Assembly: GCA_033127725.1 (NCBI GenBank)
Contig: AP026798.1
Location: 744,001 to 808,000 of the forward strand
From: Bombiscardovia nodaiensis
GTDB taxonomy: Bacteria > Actinomycetota > Actinomycetes > Actinomycetales > Bifidobacteriaceae
Direction of reading: 5' to 3'
DNA length: 64,000 bases
Part shown: positions 1-8,417 of the stretch, one piece after another
Position numbering within the stretch: the stretch's first letter is position 1
Layout: each line of letters begins with the position of its first letter
Program-made: the position numbers and the translations under genes
The notes under the pieces: generated by a model
What the model was told of the DNA's origin: nothing
Seen by the model: the letters and a program-made list of their open reading frames with translations, nothing else
Database searches by the model: none

Positions 1-176
1 CAGGTCTGGTCATTGCTATCGAGCCTTGGTTTATGGCCGGTACTGACGAAATTTACCAGGATCCCAAGGATGGTTGGACCCTGCGCTCTGCTGACGGTTC
101 GAGGGGTGCCCATTCCGAGCACACCATAGCCATCACTGAAGGCGATCCGATTATTCTCACCGCGCGCGACGAATAA
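1..176 (+). CDS. map: Methionine aminopeptidase type I, C-terminal fragment
   Basis: Partial gene: the frame is open from the window edge (codons from position 3) and stops with TAA at 174-176. The 57 visible residues contain the closing MetAP signature: an IEPWF segment followed later by GAHSEHTIAIT, which carries the last metal-binding Glu and substrate-contact residues of type I enzymes. The protein removes the initiator methionine from nascent chains in the cytoplasm. The actinobacterial variant with a 'YQDPKDGWTLRSADGSRGAH' type insert is visible. The 5' part and its context lie outside the window. Identification rests on C-terminal motifs only. Confidence 0.85.
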   Translation, partial: GLVIAIEPWFMAGTDEIYQDPKDGWTLRSADGSRGAHSEHTIAITEGDPIILTARDE

Positions 177-200
177 GCCTCCGTAGGGGAGAGACGCGCA

Positions 201-231
201 AGAGCCGGTTCCGAGCTTTGGGGCCGGCTCT
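201..231 (+). terminator. Hairpin after map
   Basis: Perfect 8-bp stem AGAGCCGG/CCGGCTCT (201-208 with 224-231) 25 nt after the map stop. No T-run follows, so it is a weak or factor-assisted terminator at best. Confidence 0.45.
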
Positions 232-232
232 C

Positions 233-242
233 GCTATGCTAG
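233..242 (+). promoter_or_regulatory. Possible promoter element upstream of prfB
   Basis: The 10-mer GCTATGCTAG, holding an extended -10-like TATGCT, occurs here 127 nt before prfB and again at 5329-5338 ahead of smpB. A convincing -35 box is not seen. The call rests on recurrence ahead of two genes and is inference. Confidence 0.3.
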
Positions 243-368
243 AAGGACTATGAGCATCTACATTCAGAACGGTACTACAGCCAGCAATCACGACCTTTGA
301 CCTAGGGGATAAGGCCCTGCGCGGGCACAGGAGACAATCCCAATACAGAGTAGGCAGAGGACAGCATA

Positions 369-1502
369 ATGGCAGAATTTGATTTTTCCCAAGCCTTGAG
401 CGCGGCTCAGGCCAAGTACACGATGATTGAAAAAGCGCTGGATGTAGATGCTATGCGCTCGCGCGTGGCCGAGCTTGAGCAGGAAGCTAGCGCCCCCGGA
501 CTTTGGGACGACCAGGAGCATGCCCAGCAGGTGACGAGCCGGCTCTCCGCCCTGCAGTCCCAGTTGCGCAAACTGGAATCGGCCAAGAGTCGATTGGATG
601 ACGTGCAGACCTTGGAGGAGATGGGGCGCGAGGAAAACGACCACGACACGCTGGTGGAAGCGCAGCAGGAAGTTGAATCGATCGGCAAAGATTTGGCTGA
701 TATGGAGATTCAGACCCTCCTGGATGGCGAGTACGATGAGCGACCGGCCGTGGTGACTATACGTTCGGGTGCTGGCGGCGTGGATGCGGCTGACTGGGCG
801 CAAATGCTGATGCGCATGTACCTGCGCTGGGCCGAGCGCCACGGTTACCAGACCAAGGTGATGGATACTTCATACGCCGAAGAGGCTGGCATTAAGTCAG
901 CCACCTTCCAGGTCAACGCTCCCTACGCCTACGGCCGCTTATCGGTGGAAGGCGGCACCCATCGCCTGGTGCGTATCTCGCCCTTCGACAACCAGGGTCG
1001 CAGGCAGACCTCCTTCGCGGCCGTCGAGGTGATTCCGCTAGTAGAGCCTACCGACCACATCGACATTCCCGACTCGGACATTCGAGTGGATACCTACTGC
1101 TCTTCCGGTCCTGGCGGCCAGGGAGTGAATACAACGTATTCGGCCGTGCGCATTACCCATTTGCCCACGAACATCGTGGTGACCATGCAGGATGAGCGCA
1201 GCCAGATTCAGAACCGTGCCGCGGCCATGGCCGTCCTTCAGTCCCGCCTCTTGGTCATGCGCCACGAGGAAGAGGCGAAGAAGAAGAAGGAGCTTGCGGG
1301 AGACATCAAGGCTTCCTGGGGCGACCAGATGCGCTCGTATGTGCTCCACCCCTACCAGATGGTCAAGGATTTGCGCACCGGCTACGAGACTTCTCAGACG
1401 CAGTCCGTGTTCGACGGTGATATCGACGCCTTTATCGAGGCTGGTATTCGCTGGCGGCACCAGCAGCGTCGGCAGGAGCAGGCCGAGCAAGAGGGAAAGT
1501 AA
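369..1502 (+). CDS. prfB: Peptide chain release factor 2
   Basis: 377-aa class I release factor that recognises UAA/UGA in the ribosomal A site and triggers peptidyl-tRNA hydrolysis. The SPF tripeptide that reads the stop codon (RF2 type) is near residue 204 in [10 protein letters not shown]. The catalytic GGQ is near residue 250 in [10 protein letters not shown]. The N-terminal helical domain is coiled-coil-like and acidic. Full family length. The gene is read in one frame from ATG with an AGAGGA ribosome site; the autoregulatory UGA frameshift of many bacterial prfB genes is absent, as is usual in Actinobacteria. It precedes ftsE, a linkage common in this phylum. Confidence 0.97.
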   Translation: MAEFDFSQALSAAQAKYTMIEKALDVDAMRSRVAELEQEASAPGLWDDQEHAQQVTSRLSALQSQLRKLESAKSRLDDVQTLEEMGREENDHDTLVEAQQEVESIGKDLADMEIQTLLDGEYDERPAVVTIRSGAGGVDAADWAQMLMRMYLRWAERHGYQTKVMDTSYAEEAGIKSATFQVNAPYAYGRLSVEGGTHRLVRISPFDNQGRRQTSFAAVEVIPLVEPTDHIDIPDSDIRVDTYCSSGPGGQGVNTTYSAVRITHLPTNIVVTMQDERSQIQNRAAAMAVLQSRLLVMRHEEEAKKKKELAGDIKASWGDQMRSYVLHPYQMVKDLRTGYETSQTQSVFDGDIDAFIEAGIRWRHQQRRQEQAEQEGK

Positions 1503-1525
1503 AAAGCTGGACGGCACGCTGTAGG

Positions 1526-1531
1526 CTACAA
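1526..1531 (+). promoter_or_regulatory. Possible -10 box upstream of ftsE
   Basis: TACAAT in the context TAGGCTACAATAGC, 128 nt before the ftsE start. A near-identical TAGCCTACAATATG lies at 3751-3764 ahead of the CHAP hydrolase gene. No clear -35 sequence at 17 nt, so this is tentative. Confidence 0.3.
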
Positions 1532-1658
1532 TAGCGGCATATAGCGAGCTTGAAGGGGTAAGCGTGACGCTTCTGGGTGAAAGCGAGTAAAAGCTCCCTA
1601 GCTTTTCAGAGAACTCAGGTATCGTAGGGCTTTGAATCTGGCAAGGAATGGAGAGGGT

Positions 1659-2744
1659 ATGGCGCTGATTTCACTTGAAGACGTGACCAAGGTGTATCCC
1701 AAGGGAACGCGTCCTGCTCTGGACCGCATCAATCTTGAGGTAGAGCGTGGCGAGTTTGTCTTCCTCGTGGGAGCCTCGGGGTCCGGCAAAACGACCTTGC
1801 TGCGTCTCCTACTGCGCGAAGAGGAGGCCACGGAGGGCGAGATACGTGTGGCTGGCAACGATCTGAGGCGTCTGAAGAGCCGGCAGATTCCCCTCTACCG
1901 CCGTTCTATTGGCTTTGTTTTCCAGGATTACAAGCTGCTGACCAATAAAACGGTCTGGCAGAACGTGGCTTTTACCCTTGAGGTGATTGGCGCCCGCCGG
2001 TCCACTATCAAAACCATGGTGCCCCAGGTGCTGAAAACGGTGGGCCTGACCGGTAAAGAAAACAACTATCCCCGGGAGCTTTCGGGTGGTGAAGCCCAGC
2101 GAGTAGCCCTAGCCAGGGCCTATGTGAACCACCCCGGCATTCTGCTGGCCGATGAGCCCACAGGCAACTTGGATCCCACTACGTCTCTGGGCATTATGGA
2201 AGTGCTGGATGCCATCAATCGCACTGGTACCACGATTGTGATGGCCACCCACAACGAGGAAATTGTGAATTCGATGCGTAAGCGCGTGGTGGAGCTGCAC
2301 GGGGGCAAGATTATGCGCGACGAGCGCCACGGCTTATATGATTCAGCGAAGTTCTTCCCCGATGCCGAGGTGGAGGCTAAAGCGCAACAGGCGTTGGGTA
2401 AGGCGAGCCTTACTGCGCCGGCAGCTGCTCAAACGCCAGTAGCGGGTGGCGAGTTTAGCAATGAAGGAATCGCTCGCTTGGCTTCCTCTGTGCACGCAGG
2501 GCGTACGGGCCGCTATGGAGAGGTGTTTAGCTCCGTGGAAGAGACGCTGACTTGGGGCAAGGGGCTTCACCTCGATTTGGAGTCCGAGTCAATTGAGCAG
2601 ACACCTGGCCAGGATGAGGCTGGGCAGGGCGGAACTGCCACCAATACCAATACCAATACCAATACCAATACCAATACCAATACCAATACCAATACCAATA
2701 CCAATACCAATACCAATGCCCAGTCGCAGGAGCGTGAACAATGA
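1659..2744 (+). CDS. ftsE: Cell division ATP-binding protein FtsE with repeat-bearing C-terminal tail
   Basis: 361-aa ABC ATPase that pairs with FtsX at the division septum to control peptidoglycan hydrolysis. Walker A GASGSGKT, Q-loop in FVFQDYKLL, signature LSGGEAQRV and Walker B ILLADEPTGNLD fill the first 230 residues, the usual FtsE length. A further ~130 residues follow, Ala/Gly/Glu-rich, ending in 13 Thr-Asn dipeptides encoded by a perfect ACCAAT repeat. The ATG at 1659 is chosen over an upstream TTG (1632) because GGAGAGG sits at 1650-1656. The stop overlaps ftsX by 4 nt (ATGA), indicating translational coupling. Confidence 0.96.
   Translation: MALISLEDVTKVYPKGTRPALDRINLEVERGEFVFLVGASGSGKTTLLRLLLREEEATEGEIRVAGNDLRRLKSRQIPLYRRSIGFVFQDYKLLTNKTVWQNVAFTLEVIGARRSTIKTMVPQVLKTVGLTGKENNYPRELSGGEAQRVALARAYVNHPGILLADEPTGNLDPTTSLGIMEVLDAINRTGTTIVMATHNEEIVNSMRKRVVELHGGKIMRDERHGLYDSAKFFPDAEVEAKAQQALGKASLTAPAAAQTPVAGGEFSNEGIARLASSVHAGRTGRYGEVFSSVEETLTWGKGLHLDLESESIEQTPGQDEAGQGGTATNTNTNTNTNTNTNTNTNTNTNTNTNAQSQEREQ
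2640..2717 (+). repeat. Hexanucleotide tandem repeat (ACCAAT)x13
   Basis: Thirteen perfect, uninterrupted 6-nt units within the 3' end of ftsE, each encoding Thr-Asn. Because the unit is a multiple of three, slippage changes the tail length but never the frame, and the ftsX overlap is kept. The lack of any base difference between units suggests recent expansion. Confidence 0.98.
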
Positions 2745-3664
2745 GATTGCGGTTCATTCTGTCCGGTACCTGGGACAGCCTTAAGCACAACGGTTCTATG
2801 ATTCTGTCGGTCATGCTGGTGACCTTCATTTCTTTCATTTTTATCGGTGCTTCTGGGCTCATGCAAGCCCAGATTGCCAAGGCCAAGGGCGACTGGTATT
2901 CCCAGGTAGAAGTGGTGGTGTGGCTGTGTCCAGATGGGGCCAGTCAAGCGGCTTCTTGCGCTGCGGGCAAGGCACCTTCGCAGGCTCAAATTGCAGGCTT
3001 GGAAGATACGATTCACTCTGAGCTTGGCCAGGCTGTTTCCAAGATTTCCTACGAGAGCCGGGAGGACTTTTACAAGAACACTTTCTTGAAGCAGTATCCC
3101 AATGGCTCCTATCAGGGCCGGACCCTAACTGCCGCCGATATGCAGGACTCTCTCCGTTTGAAGTTGAAGGACCCGACGAAGTATCAGGTGGTCAATGAGG
3201 TGCTCACTGGGCGTGACGGTGTGGAGGAAGTTCAGGATCAGCGGGAGATTTTCGATCCCGTCTTCAACATTTTGAACCGGGCCACGGTCGTGACGGTGGT
3301 GCTGGCGGCCGTGATGGTGCTGGTGGCTATTCTGCTCACGGGTACCACCATCCGTTTGAGTGCGGCTTCGCGCAAAAATGAGACTGAGATTATGCGCCTA
3401 GTTGGTGCTTCCAACTGGACTATTCGGCTTCCATTTATTATGGAGGGTATGGTCGCCTCGCTCTTGGGTTCGGTGCTCTCAGTAGCAGCTTTAAGCGCCA
3501 TTGTGAAAGTGTTTATCACCGACTGGCTGGCTCAAACCGTGCAGTGGATGCCGTATATTAATCAGACCACTGTTTGGCTGATGGCACCTGCCTTAATTGT
3601 GGGAGCTATGGCGCTTTCGGCCCTGGCTTCCACGGTCTCGCTCCGGCGGTATTTGAAAGTGTGA
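2741..3664 (+). CDS. ftsX: Cell division protein FtsX
   Basis: 307-aa permease-like partner of FtsE. One N-terminal membrane helix (about residues 20-40), an extracytoplasmic domain of about 130 residues that contains a close Cys pair (CPDG...SCAAG), then three C-terminal helices, the standard FtsX plan. In other Gram-positives the extracellular domain activates a secreted coiled-coil hydrolase; the next gene encodes exactly such a protein. Overlaps ftsE by 4 nt, so co-translation is likely. Confidence 0.96.
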   Translation: MRLRFILSGTWDSLKHNGSMILSVMLVTFISFIFIGASGLMQAQIAKAKGDWYSQVEVVVWLCPDGASQAASCAAGKAPSQAQIAGLEDTIHSELGQAVSKISYESREDFYKNTFLKQYPNGSYQGRTLTAADMQDSLRLKLKDPTKYQVVNEVLTGRDGVEEVQDQREIFDPVFNILNRATVVTVVLAAVMVLVAILLTGTTIRLSAASRKNETEIMRLVGASNWTIRLPFIMEGMVASLLGSVLSVAALSAIVKVFITDWLAQTVQWMPYINQTTVWLMAPALIVGAMALSALASTVSLRRYLKV

Positions 3665-3755
3665 GCCTAGGCATGGGTCAGGTAGCAGGTGAGGGGCACG
3701 ATACGCTAGCCGTGTAAGTCCTGTGAGTGTCGGTCGTGCTTTCAGTTCTATAGCC

Positions 3756-3761
3756 TACAAT
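3756..3761 (+). promoter_or_regulatory. Possible -10 box upstream of CHAP hydrolase gene
   Basis: TACAAT in TAGCCTACAATATG, closely matching the element at 1522-1534 before ftsE. Its position would fit a transcript using the ATG at 3805 as start. No firm -35. Confidence 0.3.
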
Positions 3762-3804
3762 ATGGCTTTACGGACGTATGGAAAGGTTGTTTCTGGTGAG
3801 ACGG

Positions 3805-5196
3805 ATGAAGCGATTGCAAGCCGGTATGGGCTTCGCTTTGACATGCTGTGCGCTCATGGCAGCTACGGTGACGAGTGTAGTGGTAGACAGCCAGCCGGCG
3901 CAGGCAGTGACGTGGAGTCAATATCAGCAAAAGATTAATGATAATGAGGCCCTCAAAAAGCAGCTCGCGGGTGTAAATTCACAGTTGGCCCAGCAGATTG
4001 AGGCTCTCGACAATCTGAATTCAAATGAGATTCCAGCGGCCCAGCAGGCTTTGACGCAGTCACAGCAGCAATTAGACCAGGCCAAGAGTCAGGTGCAGGC
4101 GACCAATGCTCGTCTGGAGGCGGCTCGTAAAGACAGGGATGCTCTTCAAGAGAAAATCAAACAGACCGGCGCGGAGTATGACGACGCTAAGGATGCTGTG
4201 GCGCAGATGGCCCGCAAGAGCTTCCACGGTTCGCAGGCCACTACGGTGATGGATGTAGTGACGAAGTCAACGTCTACGCAAGAGTTCGTGGATAAGATGC
4301 AGTCTGACGCGGCTCTGACGCGCAGCCAGGCCAATGCGGCTAGCGACGCGGCTAGCACCATGAGTACGTCCATGAATCGTAAGGACCGCTTGGAGGCTAT
4401 CGAGCAGCAGATAGCTACCCTGAAAAAGCAGGCAGACCAAGAAGAAGCCAGTGCTCAGAAGGCGGCTGAAGATGCTCAGGCCAAGCAATCCCAGCTGCAG
4501 GCCTTGCGAGACCAGGGTGCCAAGGCCCGCCAAGAGTTGGAATCCCAAAAGGGCTCTCTCAGCTCGCAGAGTGCTCAAGAGGCTGCAGATATTGTCGCCA
4601 TGAAGTCTGAAATAGACGCGATGGCGGCCGCAGAAGCAGCTTCCAAGGCTGCTGCCTACGATCCTCACGCTGGTGGTGCCCAACAGGTGGGCACTGCGCC
4701 CTCAAATCCGGCCCCTGTGGCCGCTCCCGCTCCGGCCGCTCCGGTCGGCGGTGGCTCTGCTTCCGGCATGGATTATGCCGTTCCCGGCTCCTGCCCAGAA
4801 GGTTCGGGCTCCTGCTACGGGCATCCAACTGGTAACTCGGTCGGTGGTTCCGCTTATCCGGCCAGGAACTGCACTCTGTGGGCCTACATTCGCCGCTCTC
4901 AGCTAGGTTTGCCTGTGGGCTCCTATATGGGTAACGGTGCTGACTGGGCGAATAGTGGACGCAGTATGGGGTATTTGGTCAACAACACGCCTCATGTGGG
5001 TGCTGTCATGGTATTCGCTCGCGGGCAGCGCGTGACCAACTGGTACGCTGACCCCCAGTACGGGCATGTGGCCGTGGTGGAGCGTGTCAACGGAGATGGT
5101 TCAGTGCTGGTCTCGGAAGGCGGCACGGGCTTCCCAACTTTCCCCTACCCGGAAGTCATTCAAAATGCCAGTTCCTTCCAGTATGTTCACTACTGA
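3805..5196 (+). CDS. Secreted coiled-coil CHAP-domain peptidoglycan hydrolase
   Basis: 463-aa exported protein from the ATG at 3805, preceded by GGTGAG; an upstream in-frame ATG at 3778 would add nine residues but has a poorer ribosome site. A signal peptide (MKRLQAGMGF... ending near QPAQA) is followed by a long Gln/Ala-rich coiled coil (about residues 35-270), a Pro/Ala linker, and a C-terminal CHAP amidase/endopeptidase domain. The catalytic Cys lies in ARNCTLWAY (about residue 356) and the His in YGHVAVVE (about 421). The layout matches PcsB/RipC-like hydrolases that FtsEX switches on, and the gene directly follows ftsEX. Function by context and architecture. Confidence 0.9.
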   Translation: MKRLQAGMGFALTCCALMAATVTSVVVDSQPAQAVTWSQYQQKINDNEALKKQLAGVNSQLAQQIEALDNLNSNEIPAAQQALTQSQQQLDQAKSQVQATNARLEAARKDRDALQEKIKQTGAEYDDAKDAVAQMARKSFHGSQATTVMDVVTKSTSTQEFVDKMQSDAALTRSQANAASDAASTMSTSMNRKDRLEAIEQQIATLKKQADQEEASAQKAAEDAQAKQSQLQALRDQGAKARQELESQKGSLSSQSAQEAADIVAMKSEIDAMAAAEAASKAAAYDPHAGGAQQVGTAPSNPAPVAAPAPAAPVGGGSASGMDYAVPGSCPEGSGSCYGHPTGNSVGGSAYPARNCTLWAYIRRSQLGLPVGSYMGNGADWANSGRSMGYLVNNTPHVGAVMVFARGQRVTNWYADPQYGHVAVVERVNGDGSVLVSEGGTGFPTFPYPEVIQNASSFQYVHY

Positions 5197-5267
5197 TCCG
5201 TACGGTTTATTTGGCGTGCGAATCTGCTAGTGGGTGTGGCGGATTACCGTAACGTTCGATGTTGGTG

Positions 5268-5307
5268 TGCAAGGCGCTGCTCGTGAGCGGGTGGCGCCTT
5301 TGCTGTT
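5268..5307 (+). terminator. Rho-independent-like terminator after CHAP gene
   Basis: Stem AAGGCGC (5271-5277) with GCGCCTT (5294-5300), extended by GCA/TGC with one bulge, followed by TTTGCTGTT. Fits the end of the ftsEX-CHAP unit. Confidence 0.55.
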
Positions 5308-5328
5308 CGGTGAATCTGGCTGCCTTGG

Positions 5329-5338
5329 GCTATGCTAG
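5329..5338 (+). promoter_or_regulatory. Possible promoter element upstream of smpB
   Basis: Second copy of the 10-mer GCTATGCTAG (first at 233-242), 46 nt before the smpB start. TATGCT is a plausible -10. Inference from recurrence. Confidence 0.35.
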
Positions 5339-5383
5339 TAGGCAGGTGTAACAGCGCAAGCTGCCTAGGAAAGGGGGATTGCT

Positions 5384-5860
5384 GTGGCTAAAGAAGAAGG
5401 TACCAAGCTGATCGCCCAAAACCGGCGGGCGCGGCATGACTACACGATTGAAGACCAGTACGAGGCCGGTATTGCTTTGAGCGGCACTGAGGTGAAGTCT
5501 TTGCGGGAGGGCAGGGCTTCGCTGGCGGAGGCGTACGTCTCGATTGACCGCTCTGGAGAAGTGTGGCTGGAGGGGGCGAACATACCTGAGTACTTGAACG
5601 GTACCTGGAACAATCACGCGCCCAAGCGCAAGCGCAAGCTTCTGCTGCACGCCAAACAAATTGAGAAGCTCAGTCGGCAAATCGAGGCCAAGGGCTACAC
5701 GATTGTGCCGCTCAGCCTTTACTTTAAGGACGGTCGGGTCAAGGCTGGTATTGCCCTGGCTCGGGGCAAGCATGAGTACGACAAGCGGCAGAGTCTGCGA
5801 GAAGAGCAGGACAAGCGCGAGGCTCAGCGGGCCATGCGCTACAAGAATCTGCATAACTAG
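5384..5860 (+). CDS. smpB: SsrA-binding protein SmpB
   Basis: 158-aa RNA-binding partner of tmRNA in ribosome rescue. Family signatures: N-terminal IAQNRRARHDY, then GIALSGTEVKSLREGRASL, and the basic C-terminal tail with KRQSLREEQDKREAQRAM that enters the mRNA channel. Full length. GTG start with AAAGGGGGA a few bases upstream. The gene stands alone between two terminators. No ssrA (tmRNA) gene was recognised nearby. Confidence 0.97.
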   Translation: MAKEEGTKLIAQNRRARHDYTIEDQYEAGIALSGTEVKSLREGRASLAEAYVSIDRSGEVWLEGANIPEYLNGTWNNHAPKRKRKLLLHAKQIEKLSRQIEAKGYTIVPLSLYFKDGRVKAGIALARGKHEYDKRQSLREEQDKREAQRAMRYKNLHN

Positions 5861-5882
5861 CCAAGCGGCAGCAATGGTTTGC

Positions 5883-5916
5883 ATGCCCCCAGCTCAGTAG
5901 AGTTGGGGGCATTTTT
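5883..5916 (+). terminator. Strong Rho-independent terminator after smpB
   Basis: Stem ATGCCCCCA (5883-5891) with TTGGGGGCAT (5903-5912), extended to about 12 bp with a CAGTAG loop, directly followed by TTTTT. Canonical form. Confidence 0.9.
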
Positions 5917-6185
5917 GTAGCCTCCTAGTCTCATCTCCGTATTTATACATTCGCGACACGCCGAAGATAGAGCATTTCTTCGATACTTGAAGAGGTTAAA
6001 ACCCTTGGAATGAAGCCGATTTATGGGTGGTAGTGCTCGATGCATAACAATACATTTTGGATTTCAGAGTGCATACTCATGCAAATAAGTGCATAATAGT
6101 ACTCAGGCAATCACAGCAGCAGGGGGTTGAAGTAGCTCAAGCAGCTGGAAAGACAAGTCCATCGTGGTAGAGAGAGGATACGAAT
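5917..6185 (+). promoter_or_regulatory. Upstream region of amino-acid ABC operon with TGCATA repeats
   Basis: Part of a 325-nt gap after smpB. Beyond the terminator it holds no ORF of note. The hexamer TGCATA occurs at 6041, 6070 and 6090, with a related ATGCAAATAA at 6079; the last copy overlaps a -10-like CATAAT. This could be a promoter with binding sites for an amino-acid-responsive regulator, but no known box is matched with confidence. Confidence 0.35.
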
Positions 6186-7133
6186 ATGAAGTCCATGAAA
6201 GCGCTAGCGGCAGCGGCAATCAGCGTAGTGGTCTTGGCGAGCTTGGGGGCTTGCGGCACCACAGACGAACCTGACAAAACTAGCGGCAGCAAGGACAGCT
6301 CGTCGAGTTCGTCGAACTCGCATCCGTCTGCCTACGATGTGTCGGGCATTAAGAAGGACGATGCCATTGCTGCCCTCGTGCCCAAGTCTGTCTCTGAGGA
6401 CGGCAAGTTCACCGTGGGCATGGAGACCACTTACGCGCCCGGCGAATTCGTGGGCGAGGACGGCAAGACCCCGATGGGCTTCGATGTGGATCTTTCCAAT
6501 GCCATTGCTCAGGTTATCGGATTGAAACCCGAGATGGCTTCGGCCGCCTTTGATGCCATCATTCCAGCCATTGGTAGCAAGTACGACGCTGGTATCTCCT
6601 CCTTCACCATCACCAAGGAGCGTGAGCAGGCCGTCGATTTCGTCTCTTCCTTCAAGGCCGGCACAGCTTTTGCCGTGCAGAAGGGCAACCCGAAGAAGCT
6701 TAAGGATAGCGACCTGTGCGGCTCCAAGATTGGTGTACAGACTGGCACCATGGAAGAGCAGGACGCCGACAAACTCGCCAAGGATTGCAAGGCCCAGGGC
6801 AAGAAGGACATTGAAGTGCAGTCCTACAAGCTGCAGACTGATGCGGCTACGGCTGTGATGACCGGCAAGATTGACGTGTTCTACGCGGACTCCCAGGTGA
6901 CCGGCTACGCCATCAAGCAGACCGAGGGCAAGTTGGAGCAGCTGGGCAAGGACTCAGACGTGGTCTTGCAGGGCATCGCCATCAAGAAGGGCGACCAGCA
7001 GATGACCAACGCCATGCAGAAGGCTATGCAAAAGCTCATTGACGATGGCACCTACGGCAAGATTATGGAGCACTGGGGCGTGCAGTCTGGCATGATTGAC
7101 AAGGCTGAGATCAACCCCGAAGTGGCGGACTGA
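6186..7133 (+). CDS. Amino-acid ABC transporter substrate-binding lipoprotein
   Basis: 315-aa SBP_bac_3 family receptor. Lipoprotein signal peptide with lipobox LGAC (Cys24), then a Ser-rich linker and the two-lobed binding fold; motifs such as TPMGFDVDLSNAIAQVIG, SSFTITKEREQAVDFV and GSKIGVQTGTMEE are typical of the glutamate/glutamine/polar amino-acid group. A permease and an ATPase on the same strand complete the importer. ATG start with GAGAGGA upstream. The exact ligand cannot be read from the sequence. Confidence 0.92.
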   Translation: MKSMKALAAAAISVVVLASLGACGTTDEPDKTSGSKDSSSSSSNSHPSAYDVSGIKKDDAIAALVPKSVSEDGKFTVGMETTYAPGEFVGEDGKTPMGFDVDLSNAIAQVIGLKPEMASAAFDAIIPAIGSKYDAGISSFTITKEREQAVDFVSSFKAGTAFAVQKGNPKKLKDSDLCGSKIGVQTGTMEEQDADKLAKDCKAQGKKDIEVQSYKLQTDAATAVMTGKIDVFYADSQVTGYAIKQTEGKLEQLGKDSDVVLQGIAIKKGDQQMTNAMQKAMQKLIDDGTYGKIMEHWGVQSGMIDKAEINPEVAD

Positions 7134-7274
7134 TCGACGCGCTCTTGGTGCAGGTGAGCGGGCTCGAAGGTGGGTCCGCTCGCTGGCGTGCTGGCCGCTG
7201 ACGCAAGGCTATCTAGTCAGCGGGCAGATGCCCAGCAAGTTGGCAGGGCCTGCGGGAAGAATTGTGGTAAGCGC

Positions 7275-7344
7275 TAAGCAGTAAGCATTAAGCAGTAAGC
7301 ATTAAGCAGTAAGCGCTAAGCAGTCAGCAGTAAACAGCCAGCAC
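7275..7344 (+). repeat. 14-nt tandem repeat, five units
   Basis: Units start at 7275, 7289, 7303, 7317 and 7331: TAAGCAGTAAGCAT twice, then TAAGCAGTAAGCGC, TAAGCAGTCAGCAG and TAAACAGCCAGCAC, with decaying half units on both sides. It lies in the 277-nt gap between the binding-protein and permease genes of one importer. No spacers, so not CRISPR. A GAGCGG/CCGCTC hairpin (about 7157-7182) lies just upstream. Confidence 0.95.
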
Positions 7345-7410
7345 TTAAGCAGTTTGAGAGCAAGACGAGTAGGGCAGCAGTAGAGGGTAGCAAGAAAGCA
7401 GGGGATGCAG

Positions 7411-8388
7411 ATGTTTGGACACCGACAGGACGACGAGCTAAATATACCAGGGCGCATTCACGCGCGCCCGGTCAGGAAGCCAGGGCCTATCGTGGCGGCC
7501 GTGATCGTGGCGATTTTTGTGGCGATGCTGGCGCACGGGCTGGTTACGAACCCGAACTTTGACTGGCCCACGGTGTGGAAGTACCTCTTTAATGAGCATG
7601 TGCTGGACGGCATTAAGTGGACCTTGCTCCTGACGGTCTACTCCATGGTGCTGGCCACCGCCCTGGCGATTGTGCTGGCGGTGATGCGCAAGTCCACCAA
7701 CCCCGTTCTACGCTGGGTCTCCTGGTTCTTTATCTGGTTCTTCCGTGGCACCCCTGTTTACACGCAGCTGGTGTTCTGGGGCCTGTTCGCGGTGCTGATT
7801 CCCAAGCTAGCTATCGGCATTCCCTTTGGGCCGGAGTTCTTCTCCATCGACACGAAAGACGTGCTCAATGCCACGATTGCTACGATTTTGGGTCTGGCGC
7901 TCAACGAGGCAGCCTACCTGTCGGAGATTGTGCGCGCTGGGATTGAGGCCGTGGACCCCGGGCAGACCGAGGCCGCGCAGGCCCTGGGTATGCCGCGCTC
8001 GATGATTATGCGGCGCATTATTTTGCCCCAGGCCATGCGCATTATTGTGCCGCCTACTGGCAACGAGACCATCGGTATGCTCAAGACCACTTCGCTGGCC
8101 CTGGCCGTGCCCTTCACCCTGGAGCTCCAGTTCGCCACGAATGCCATCGCCAACCGCATTTATAAGACCATTCCTCTGCTCATTGTGGCCTGCATCTGGT
8201 ACCTGGTCATTACTTCCGTGCTGATGGTCGTTCAGGCCCAGTTGGAGAAGCATTACGGCAAGGGCTTTGATTCGCGCCCACTAGTGGGTTCCGACAAGCC
8301 TAGCAGCAGCGCCACGAGCGCAGACAGCTCAGACAAGCAGAAAGTTGACAAAGTAAATCAAGTGATGCTGGCAGGATTGAACGCATGA
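7411..8388 (+). CDS. Amino-acid ABC transporter permease
   Basis: 325-aa HisM/GlnP-type inner-membrane permease. About five transmembrane helices, with the ATPase-coupling EAA loop in [26 protein letters not shown] sequence near residue 190. The C-terminal ~40 residues are a hydrophilic Ser/Lys tail. The ATG at 7411 is preferred to the one at 7405 because AGGGG (7400-7404) would be too close to the latter. The stop overlaps a possible ATPase start (ATGA at 8385). Works with the preceding lipoprotein and following ATPase. Confidence 0.93.
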   Translation: MFGHRQDDELNIPGRIHARPVRKPGPIVAAVIVAIFVAMLAHGLVTNPNFDWPTVWKYLFNEHVLDGIKWTLLLTVYSMVLATALAIVLAVMRKSTNPVLRWVSWFFIWFFRGTPVYTQLVFWGLFAVLIPKLAIGIPFGPEFFSIDTKDVLNATIATILGLALNEAAYLSEIVRAGIEAVDPGQTEAAQALGMPRSMIMRRIILPQAMRIIVPPTGNETIGMLKTTSLALAVPFTLELQFATNAIANRIYKTIPLLIVACIWYLVITSVLMVVQAQLEKHYGKGFDSRPLVGSDKPSSSATSADSSDKQKVDKVNQVMLAGLNA

Positions 8389-8417
8389 GCGCGGCGGAGC
8401 GAGGGAAAGGGAGAGCT

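Noticed and set aside
369..460. Programmed +1 frameshift in prfB
   Set aside because: The gene is continuous in one frame with no early in-frame UGA.
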